Positions 24,088 through 29,444 of a stretch of DNA of 29,444 nt are shown here, piece after piece. Origin of the DNA: an uncultured Alistipes sp. (lineage in GTDB: Bacteria; Bacteroidota; Bacteroidia; Bacteroidales; UBA932); the NCBI GenBank assembly GCA_900544175.1, contig UQUN01000030.1, positions 1 through 29,444 on the forward strand, given 5' to 3'. The position numbers and the translations under genes are program-made. How positions within the stretch are numbered: the stretch's first letter is position 1; every line of letters starts with the position of its first letter. The notes under the pieces are model-generated. The model saw only the letters and a program-made list of their open reading frames with translations, searched no databases and had not been told where the DNA came from.

Positions 24088-25065
24088 TTATTGTTCTGTC
24101 TCGGCCTGCTCCTCGATCCACAGCTCGAAGCATAGCGGAACATAGCCCGGTATGTCTCCGCTGCCGTTCTCTCCGTATCCTAAAGGCGAATAAAAGAACA
24201 CAACCGCTGATTCACCATATTTCATGCGGTACAGTCCTTTGTTGAAGCCGTCGATGAATGAGTTTTCCTCCATGGTTTTCTCCTCGTCATCGAAGTACTG
24301 GAAAGATGCGGCGCTGTATCCGTTGGAGGCATTGTATATCCTGTATTTTATAGCAGTATCCTGTATGTTGGTATCGAAAACAGTGCCGTTGAGGAATTTT
24401 CCTACGTAACGTATGTTGACGTTGGCCTGGTTGCTGACGGTGTCGTTTGTCTCGGTTGTCTTGATGAAGTAGAACCCATATTCGGTAGAGTCCAGTCCAT
24501 TGTACCTTGTATCCGCGTATTCTTCCAGTTCTCCTATCTGGTACAGGTCCGGGTTGTCGATGACTTCCCTCAGGTAGATGTCGTATATTCTGGTCGAACC
24601 GTCTCCCTCTATGATTTCCATGCCGCTTTCCTCGTCCAGCAGGGATGCAGGTATGATTGCCTTTACTGAGCCACCTTCCTTCATGCCGGTAAGTATCTCC
24701 CTGATTCCTGCAGAGTTGTTCCGCAATGACCAGATTCTCGGCTCGTAGTATCCGGAATAGGAGTAGGTGCCGAGAATCTTGGCTATGCTGTCGGATGTGT
24801 ATGAGCTGAATGTACCGTCCAGATACGTGATTACGTAATCCACGAGCACGTACGACGTGTCATCCGGAGTCCTTCCGGTACCTGGTATGGAGTCTACTAT
24901 ATACAGGCCGGAGGCTGACGGCTCGGCATCCGGATAGTTGGTCTTGATGTATGCCTCCAGGATACGTTTCTGGACGGACTCGGCGGATTCGTCGATTTCC
25001 TGTGCACAGGATACGGCTATGGCAGTCGCCGCCAGAAAAGTGATTGTCTTGTAGAATAGGTTCAT
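24088..25065 (-). CDS. FKBP-type peptidyl-prolyl isomerase lipoprotein (two FKBP-like domains)
   Basis: 325 residues. The signal peptide has lipobox AVSC with Cys20. The region about 35-180 looks like a degenerate FKBP-like half (SGLYIVDSIPGTGRTPDDTSYVLVDYVITYLDGTF). Residues about 195-315 form a clearer FKBP domain (NVNIRYVGKFLNGTVFDTN, then FIDGFNKGLYRMKYGESAVVFFYSPLGYG and VPLCFELWIEE). FKBPs catalyse cis-trans isomerisation of prolyl bonds and assist folding of exported proteins; the lipid anchor places this one in the periplasm or outer membrane. Third gene of the operon, 2 bp after the preceding lipoprotein gene, so transcription and probably translation are linked. Confidence 0.87.
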   Translation of the reverse strand: MNLFYKTITFLAATAIAVSCAQEIDESAESVQKRILEAYIKTNYPDAEPSASGLYIVDSIPGTGRTPDDTSYVLVDYVITYLDGTFSSYTSDSIAKILGTYSYSGYYEPRIWSLRNNSAGIREILTGMKEGGSVKAIIPASLLDEESGMEIIEGDGSTRIYDIYLREVIDNPDLYQIGELEEYADTRYNGLDSTEYGFYFIKTTETNDTVSNQANVNIRYVGKFLNGTVFDTNIQDTAIKYRIYNASNGYSAASFQYFDDEEKTMEENSFIDGFNKGLYRMKYGESAVVFFYSPLGYGENGSGDIPGYVPLCFELWIEEQAETEQ

Positions 25066-25067
25066 TG

Positions 25068-25610
25068 TCAGTTGTTCTTTATTACTTTTTCAACCCAGAT
25101 TTCGTAAGCCAGCGCGGAAAGTTTTGGAATGCTGTATACGTAGCTGTCATAGAATCCGTATTTTGCGGAGAAAATCACTATGCAGTGCTCGCCCTCTCTT
25201 ACTCCGTAAAGACCGTTGACCAGTCCGCTGCACATGCAGTTTTCCGTGAACAGTATCTTCTTGACGGAGTAGTCGGGATCGGATATTTCGAAGCCGTTTT
25301 CCTGTGCCACTTGCTCGTTGTTGGTCGAGAAAAGGCTGGTCGGTGATGAAGTGAATATGTATCCTGCATAGTAGAAATGAAGGGAGTCTCCGAACTCGAG
25401 GGAGTCTTCCAACGTTATCGCCGTGGTGTCGAGTTTTATGCGGTTGGATCCGTTGCGGCGTATGACAGGGTAGTCCTGGAAATTCTGCGAGATGTATGAG
25501 TCTATCGCCGCTTCCTGGTCTGCGATGGTAAGTTCTTTCTCATCGTTGCAGGAGAACAGCAGAAGTGCCGGAAGGACTGTAAGTAATAATATGTATGTCT
25601 TCGGTCTCAT
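25068..25610 (-). CDS. Small FKBP-like lipoprotein
   Basis: 180 residues. The signal peptide has lipobox LFSC with Cys21. The region 75-175 has an FKBP-like outline (DSLHFYYAGYIF near the start, CSGLVNGLYGVREGEHCIVIFSAKYGFYDSYVYSI and ALAYEIWVEKV at the end), and resembles a shortened copy of the adjacent 325-residue protein. Several hydrophobic pocket residues of active FKBPs are hard to match, so it may bind rather than isomerise. Two free cysteines (CMCSG) are unusual for a periplasmic protein. It lies 8 bp after the DHH phosphoesterase gene and 2 bp before the larger FKBP lipoprotein gene. Confidence 0.78.
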   Translation of the reverse strand: MRPKTYILLLTVLPALLLFSCNDEKELTIADQEAAIDSYISQNFQDYPVIRRNGSNRIKLDTTAITLEDSLEFGDSLHFYYAGYIFTSSPTSLFSTNNEQVAQENGFEISDPDYSVKKILFTENCMCSGLVNGLYGVREGEHCIVIFSAKYGFYDSYVYSIPKLSALAYEIWVEKVIKNN

Positions 25611-25618
25611 GTATTATG

Positions 25619-26641
25619 TCAGTGATGCTGCAAGAATTGTTCCATAGACTCTTTGAAGTATCTGCGGACATCGCTTATGGGTATGGTCAGCCTTCCTCCT
25701 GCGGCCTTTTCATGGCCGCCTCCGTTGAAGTATCGGTTGGCCAGGGCATTGACTGACACGTTGCCCTTGGATCTGAGGGAGACGCGTATGAATTCTTTTG
25801 TCTCGCAGAAGATGGCTGACACTTCCACGTCCTTTATCATAAGCGGAAGATTGACAAGTCCTTCGGAGTCTCCGTCCTGGAAATTGAACCTTTCTCTGTC
25901 CTCAAGTGTCAGTACCATGCAGGATGAGCCGGTATTCCTGTCAATTTCCATGGAGTCCAGCAGAAGATGTCCCATGAGCCGCATGCGGTCCTCCGTGTAC
26001 CTTCTGAAGATCATATTGCCTATGGATTCGAAGTCCGCACCGGCTTGCAGAAGTCCTGCTGCTGTTGTGAATGTATATGGGGTAAGGGAGTTGCTGAAGT
26101 TGTTTGTGTCTGTGAGCAGACCGGTCGTGATAGCCGTCAGGGCCTCCTTGCCGATCCTTTCCGGAACTCCTGCGACAGATGAGAAGCACATGAGAGTGCG
26201 GTACAGAAGCTCGCAGGTGGAGGACGATGATGGATCCGATATGACGATGCTGAACCCTTCTGTCTCCGGGTAGGGATGATGGTCAATCATCACCTTTGCC
26301 GCTGCAGCCGCTGTGATGTCCTCCTGCAGCCATTCTGTCCTGTCGAGCCTGTTGAAGTCAAGACATACAATAAGGTCGCTGTCTGCTACGGCCTGCCTTG
26401 CCGCATCCCTGTCGTCGGTGTAATATCTGGTGATCCTGTCCTTGTCCAGGAAGTCCAGAAACACAGGCGGGCGTGATGGGAGTACCACTTCTGCGTGTAT
26501 CCCTCTGGAATGCAGGAACGAATAGAGTCCCATGGAAGATCCGCACGCGTCACCGTCAGGGTTGAAATGGCTGATAATGGCGACACTTCTCTTTCCGGCC
26601 AGCAGTTTCTCAAGTTCAAGAGATGAAGATTCCAATGTCAT
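25619..26641 (-). CDS. DHH-family phosphoesterase, NrnA-like (oligoribonuclease / pAp phosphatase)
   Basis: 340 residues, typical of NrnA-like proteins (about 310-345). DHH domain: HFNPDGDACGSS (metal-binding Asp pair), LIVCLDFNRLDR, the name-giving MIDHHPYP and GLLTDTNNF. DHHA1 domain at the C terminus: NRYFNGGGHEKAAGG, which binds the substrate. Such enzymes degrade very short RNAs (nanoRNA) and dephosphorylate 3'-phosphoadenosine 5'-phosphate, using Mn2+. Cytoplasmic. It is first in a four-gene minus-strand operon with two FKBP-type lipoproteins and an SDR, and has a consensus -7 box close upstream. Confidence 0.92.
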   Translation of the reverse strand: MTLESSSLELEKLLAGKRSVAIISHFNPDGDACGSSMGLYSFLHSRGIHAEVVLPSRPPVFLDFLDKDRITRYYTDDRDAARQAVADSDLIVCLDFNRLDRTEWLQEDITAAAAAKVMIDHHPYPETEGFSIVISDPSSSSTCELLYRTLMCFSSVAGVPERIGKEALTAITTGLLTDTNNFSNSLTPYTFTTAAGLLQAGADFESIGNMIFRRYTEDRMRLMGHLLLDSMEIDRNTGSSCMVLTLEDRERFNFQDGDSEGLVNLPLMIKDVEVSAIFCETKEFIRVSLRSKGNVSVNALANRYFNGGGHEKAAGGRLTIPISDVRRYFKESMEQFLQHH

Positions 26642-26662
26642 ACGCAGAATAATTTATGATTG

Positions 26663-26670
26663 CAAAATTA
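26663..26670 (-). promoter_or_regulatory. -7 box of the nrnA-like operon
   Basis: Minus-strand TAATTTTG, an exact TAnnTTTG match 21 bases before the start codon at 26641. No clear -33 element at 19-20 bp spacing. Confidence 0.45.
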
Positions 26671-26678
26671 AAAATATA

Positions 26679-26709
26679 TTGCAAGTCCTAATTATTATTT
26701 TTACTTTTG
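26679..26709 (+). promoter_or_regulatory. Promoter of the gene at 26760
   Basis: TTG at 26679-26681, 20 bp spacer, TACTTTTG at 26702-26709. A good Bacteroidetes -33/-7 pair, giving a 5' UTR of about 45 nt. It probably drives the chain from 26760 through rsmD and tpx. Confidence 0.55.
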
Positions 26710-26759
26710 TCGGCATATTTGCAAAGAGGTAATAAACTAAAAATTTAATTATACTTACA

Positions 26760-27374
26760 ATGAAAACACTCTTTAAGGTTTTGACTTATGTGGTCTTTCC
26801 TCTGCTTATCATTCTTCTGGTATACCTTGTTTATGACAGCGTGATGCAACCTGTCAGATTCCAGAAAGAGGTTGCACGCAGAGAAGCGGTAGCCATTGAC
26901 AGAATGGTTTGTATCAGAACACTTCAGGAAGTATATAAGGAATCCAACCGCCGCTTCCTTTCTACAACAGACTCGCTTATTGACTTCTACAAAAACGGAA
27001 AGATCACCATCGTAAGGCAGATCGGCTCAATGGATGACTCACTGGCCGTAGCACGTGGACTTGTGAGACGTGACAGTATTGAGATAATGGTAAGGGATAC
27101 CCTTCTGAAAGGCAAGGCCAACGTGGTTGACTCCATAGGTATCATACCATTCTCTGGCGGAAAGCCCATTGAGATGGACGCAGTGGTAAGGAAGGTGTCC
27201 GGTATCAACATTCCTTTGTTCGAGGCCAGGGTACCTTATGACGAGCTTCTGAAAGGGCTTGACAGGCAGCTCGTGGTCAACCTTAAGGCAGAGAAGGAGG
27301 ATATGGGACAGTATCCCGGTCTTAAGGTCGGGGATATCGAGAATCCTAACAATAACGCAGGTAACTGGGAATAG
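26760..27374 (+). CDS. Membrane-anchored hypothetical protein
   Basis: 204 residues. One N-terminal membrane helix (about 7-26, VLTYVVFPLLIILLVYLVYD), then a mostly helical, charged soluble region (about 35-115, possible coiled coil) and a small alpha/beta region (IIPFSGGKPIEMDAVVRKVSG, ARVPYDELLKGLDRQLV). I recognise no enzyme motif. I recall similar proteins as conserved hypotheticals in Bacteroidales upstream of DUF3822-rsmD, so a housekeeping role is more likely than an accessory one. The next gene starts 5 bp after its stop, implying co-transcription. Starts at the ATG that gives the membrane segment at residue 7. Confidence 0.8.
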   Translation: MKTLFKVLTYVVFPLLIILLVYLVYDSVMQPVRFQKEVARREAVAIDRMVCIRTLQEVYKESNRRFLSTTDSLIDFYKNGKITIVRQIGSMDDSLAVARGLVRRDSIEIMVRDTLLKGKANVVDSIGIIPFSGGKPIEMDAVVRKVSGINIPLFEARVPYDELLKGLDRQLVVNLKAEKEDMGQYPGLKVGDIENPNNNAGNWE

Positions 27375-27379
27375 TACAG

Positions 27380-28057
27380 ATGCCTGGCCCGCAGCATAGA
27401 ATAACCATTCAGCTTGATCTGAACGGTTATTCTTTTTCAATTTACGACCGGAACGGAATACTGCTTTCCGAAGAGAGCAGGTCCTGTCCGGTCGATCTTT
27501 CTGTAAATGAGCTTGCACCTGTGCTGGACAGACCGTTCTCAATGGTGTCCGTGTATTTTACTACATGGAAATACACTCTTGTGCCACAGTCGCATTTTGC
27601 AAAGGACAGAGGGAGGGAATGTCTCAAGGCCGTCAGAGACATCAGTGACGATGACGAGGTGCTTACCCTGGATCTGCCTTCCCGCAAGGCTGTCATGGTC
27701 TTTGCGCTTCCGGTTGCGATATACGGCGCCTTGACAAGACAGTGCCGTAACGTGAAGTTCTATCCTACGGCGTATCTTCTGATTGACCGTATAGCGTCAG
27801 TACATGACAATAACCGTCTGATAGTGTCGTTTACTGAGGGAATGCTGCACATTGTTGCTGCCGAAAGGGACCGGCTTCTGTTTGCCAACAGTTTTCCGGC
27901 AGCCGATATCGCTACGGCGGAGTATTTCATATTTTCCGTGACCAAGGAGGTGATGTTTAATCCGGACCATACAGTTCTGCATATATATGGCAAGGTAGAG
28001 GAACGAGTGTCGGCGGAACTTGGAAAATATTTTGCAGGAGTGGTGTTTATGCAATGA
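27380..28057 (+). CDS. DUF3822 family protein
   Basis: 225 residues. The pattern fits DUF3822, a Bacteroidetes family with an ASKHA/actin-like outline (ITIQLDLNGYSFSIYDRNG as the first hairpin; FSMVSVYFTTWKYTLVPQSHF; RLIVSFTEGMLHIVAAERDRLLFAN as a second hairpin). No phosphate-binding catalytic residues can be assigned and the function is unknown. The stop overlaps the rsmD start by 4 bases (ATGA), so the two are translationally coupled. This DUF3822-rsmD pairing is recurrent in the phylum and suggests a link to ribosome maturation (inference). Confidence 0.85.
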   Translation: MPGPQHRITIQLDLNGYSFSIYDRNGILLSEESRSCPVDLSVNELAPVLDRPFSMVSVYFTTWKYTLVPQSHFAKDRGRECLKAVRDISDDDEVLTLDLPSRKAVMVFALPVAIYGALTRQCRNVKFYPTAYLLIDRIASVHDNNRLIVSFTEGMLHIVAAERDRLLFANSFPAADIATAEYFIFSVTKEVMFNPDHTVLHIYGKVEERVSAELGKYFAGVVFMQ

Positions 28058-28605
28058 GGATAATCGGAGGCAGTCTCAAGGGCAGGGCGGTGCTGCCGCC
28101 TTCAGGATTCAGGGCGCGTCCTACGACGGATTTTGCCAAGGAAGGGCTGTTCAATGTCCTGGACAATGAATATGACCTTTCCGAGGTGCGCGTACTGGAT
28201 CTGTTCTCTGGAACGGGCAGTATATCCTACGAGTTCGCTTCCCGGGGTGTTAGGGAAATATATTCTGTGGAGATGAATCCGCTGCATGTGTCTTTCATCC
28301 GCAAGTGCATTTCCCAGTTCAAAATAGAGGGCATGCATGTAATCCGGCATAACGTATTTGATTTCGTAGGTATGTGCAGGATGGATTTTGACATTGTTTT
28401 CGCGGATCCTCCATATGATATCGCAGGACTGGATACAATACCGGACCGTGTGCTTTCGGCTGTCTCGGACAGCCTTCCCGGAGGACTTTTGAGAAAAGGT
28501 GGGGAATTTATCCTGGAACATCCGGGGACATATTCCTTTATGGGGCATCCGCGCTTCGTTAAGGAAAAGAAATACGGAAACGTACATTTTTCATTTTTCA
28601 AGTAA
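28054..28605 (+). CDS. rsmD: 16S rRNA (guanine966-N2)-methyltransferase RsmD
   Basis: 183 residues, the usual size. MRIIGGSLKGRAV at the N terminus with RPTTDFAKEGLFNVL, then the SAM-binding motif I VLDLFSGTGSISYEFASRG, motif II (YSVEMNPL) and the N-methyltransferase catalytic motif DPPYD (FADPPYD). It methylates N2 of G966 in 16S rRNA during 30S assembly. Overlaps DUF3822 by 4 bases and is followed after 12 bp by tpx, so all three are probably on one transcript. Confidence 0.95.
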   Translation: MRIIGGSLKGRAVLPPSGFRARPTTDFAKEGLFNVLDNEYDLSEVRVLDLFSGTGSISYEFASRGVREIYSVEMNPLHVSFIRKCISQFKIEGMHVIRHNVFDFVGMCRMDFDIVFADPPYDIAGLDTIPDRVLSAVSDSLPGGLLRKGGEFILEHPGTYSFMGHPRFVKEKKYGNVHFSFFK

Positions 28606-28617
28606 ATACAGAGAATT

Positions 28618-29208
28618 ATGGCAACAGTAACATTGGGCGGCAATACCGTCAATCTTAAGGGAAAGTTCCCTGTAGCAGGACAGACAACAATGGATTTCGA
28701 ATTGGTTAAAGGCGACCTCAGCACTGCAAGGCTGAGTGATTATGCCGGAAAGAAAGTAGTTCTCAACATCTTTCCAAGTCTTGATACTGCCGTATGCGCC
28801 ACATCCGTACGCAGATTCAACCAGTTGGTGGCCGGCAGGGACAATACGGTAGTCCTGGCAATATCGAATGACCTCCCGTTTGCGCAGTCCCGTTTCTGTA
28901 CTACCGAGGGTATAGAAAATGTAATAGCCCTGTCGGCATTCCGCAACGAGCAGTTCGGAGAGAACTATGGCGTCGCGATGGTTGACGGTCCTCTCGCCGG
29001 CCTTCTCGCAAGAGCGGTGGTAGTTCTGGATGAGAATCGAAAAGTAGTTTATTCACAGCTTGTTCCTGAAATTACTACCGAACCTGACTACGATGCGGCG
29101 ATAGCTTCTTTATATTTTTTTTTGAAAAAAGTTTGCAAAGAAGCAAAAACTGTATATCTTTGCAATCCCTTTCGGAAACGGAAGGGGCAAAGAAGAACGG
29201 TGCGGTAG
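28618..29208 (+). CDS. tpx: Thiol peroxidase with an unusual C-terminal extension
   Basis: As read, 196 residues; Tpx is normally about 165-168. Peroxiredoxin of the Tpx class: peroxidatic Cys60 in SLDTAVCATSV and resolving Cys94 in RFCTTEGI, forming an atypical 2-Cys pair that reduces peroxides with thioredoxin. The normal protein end corresponds to EPDYDAAIASL (about 165). The reading frame then crosses a run of nine T (29115-29123) and continues 28 residues of Lys/Arg-rich sequence through the tRNA-Asp promoter, stopping inside the tRNA (TAG 29206-29208). Removing one T would create TGA after 168 residues, the expected length. The extension is therefore probably a homopolymer-related frame change, real or artefactual. 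Start at ATG 28618. Confidence 0.9.
   Translation: MATVTLGGNTVNLKGKFPVAGQTTMDFELVKGDLSTARLSDYAGKKVVLNIFPSLDTAVCATSVRRFNQLVAGRDNTVVLAISNDLPFAQSRFCTTEGIENVIALSAFRNEQFGENYGVAMVDGPLAGLLARAVVVLDENRKVVYSQLVPEITTEPDYDAAIASLYFFLKKVCKEAKTVYLCNPFRKRKGQRRTVR
29132..29162 (+). promoter_or_regulatory. Promoter of tRNA-Asp, inside the extended tpx frame
   Basis: TTTG (29132-29135), exactly 19 bp, TATCTTTG (29155-29162). A full match to the Bacteroidetes consensus, about 36 bases before the tRNA 5' end. Confidence 0.75.
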
Positions 29209-29273
29209 TTCAGCTTGGTTAGAATGCCGGCCTGTCACGCCGGAGGTCGCGGGTTCGAGCCCCGTCCGCACCG
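29199..29273 (+). tRNA. tRNA-Asp (anticodon GTC)
   Basis: A 75-nt cloverleaf. Acceptor stem GGTGCGG/CCGCACC with discriminator G, D arm GTTCAGCTTGGTTAGAAT, anticodon stem CCGGC/GCCGG with loop CTGTCAC (GTC), T arm GCGGGTTCGAGCCCCGT. CCA is not encoded. The G discriminator and GTC anticodon fit tRNA-Asp. Confidence 0.97.
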
Positions 29274-29278
29274 CAATG

Positions 29279-29351
29279 AACATTGAAAATCAATGTTTTA
29301 CAAAATAAACACCCGATTTTACACCCAAGAATGTAAAGTCGGGTGTTTTTT
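29279..29351 (+). terminator. Tandem hairpins with T runs after tRNA-Asp
   Basis: A small AT-rich hairpin AACATTGA-AAA-TCAATGTT (29279-29297) is followed by a stronger one, ACACCCGA/TCGGGTGT with an interrupted inner stem (29309-29346), and a T run to 29351. The second is a convincing rho-independent terminator. The remaining bases to 29444 show no gene, repeat or site that I can identify. Confidence 0.8.
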
Positions 29352-29444
29352 GTATTATTTAGGAAAAACACTGAGCGAAATCGGATCACCGGGAAAGCCC
29401 TGTGTGAGGGAATGCTCAGGTATATGGGATCATCTCCAAAATTT

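Noticed and set aside
29199..29444. tRNA-Asp as an attachment site for an integrated element.
   Set aside because: No duplicated tRNA 3' end, integrase gene or other mobile signature is visible in the 171 bases that follow.

Overview
The window reads as a piece of chromosome from a gut-type member of the Bacteroidales (Bacteroidota). Four things point there. (1) Promoters match the Bacteroidetes sigma factor consensus (TTTG, 19-20 bp, TAnnTTTG) rather than -35/-10 boxes, and Shine-Dalgarno sequences are mostly absent. (2) It carries families typical of the phylum: a DUF4988-type coiled-coil lipoprotein, a periplasmic-TPR/AraC one-component regulator, a DUF3822-rsmD pair, a clpC/gyrA/TPR cluster, and a PurF-like protein starting MGGIFGV. 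(3) Secreted proteins have lipoboxes or a cleavage site followed by Gln. (4) GC content is moderate. The order looks closer than the genus; I would not name a species.

Layout. 1-3.6 kb: a surface lipoprotein and, upstream on the same strand, a TPR/AraC membrane regulator, richer in A/T-ending codons than the rest. 3.6-3.75 kb: tRNA-Lys with its own promoter and a terminator immediately before the regulator start. 3.8-11.1 kb: an unrecognised 284-aa protein resembling phage homing-endonuclease/Mom-like proteins, convergent and overlapping with a ClpC unfoldase; then divergent gyrA and a TPR protein. 11.1-15.6 kb (minus): AI-2E-type permease, small RRM protein, PurF paralogue lacking the catalytic Cys, ComEC-like channel. 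15.7-18.9 kb (plus): ackA-ptb-buk, acyl-phosphate energy metabolism, ending at a terminator that lies inside the 3' end of the convergent cstA gene. 20.5-22.5 kb (plus): a MATE exporter with a frameshift at a G tract, overlapping a cytidylate-kinase-like gene. 22.49-22.61 kb: a 117-bp palindromic element with perfect 31-bp arms. 22.6-26.6 kb (minus): a four-gene operon (NrnA-like DHH phosphoesterase, two FKBP-type lipoproteins, an SDR with a C-terminal zinc-ribbon-like tail). 26.7-29.3 kb (plus): membrane-anchored hypothetical, DUF3822, rsmD, tpx, tRNA-Asp and a terminator.

Most of this is housekeeping chromosome. I found no CRISPR array, integrase, transposase, toxin-antitoxin pair or recognisable defence cassette, and no clear undescribed multi-gene system. 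The items most worth a second look are the palindromic element at 22.5 kb, the glutaminase-dead PurF paralogue, the Hef/Mom-like protein beside tRNA-Lys, two homopolymer-associated frame changes (MATE G6, tpx T9), and the tRNA-Lys/terminator/regulator arrangement. No stretch of more than about 300 bases lacks a gene; the last ~90 bases hold nothing I can identify.
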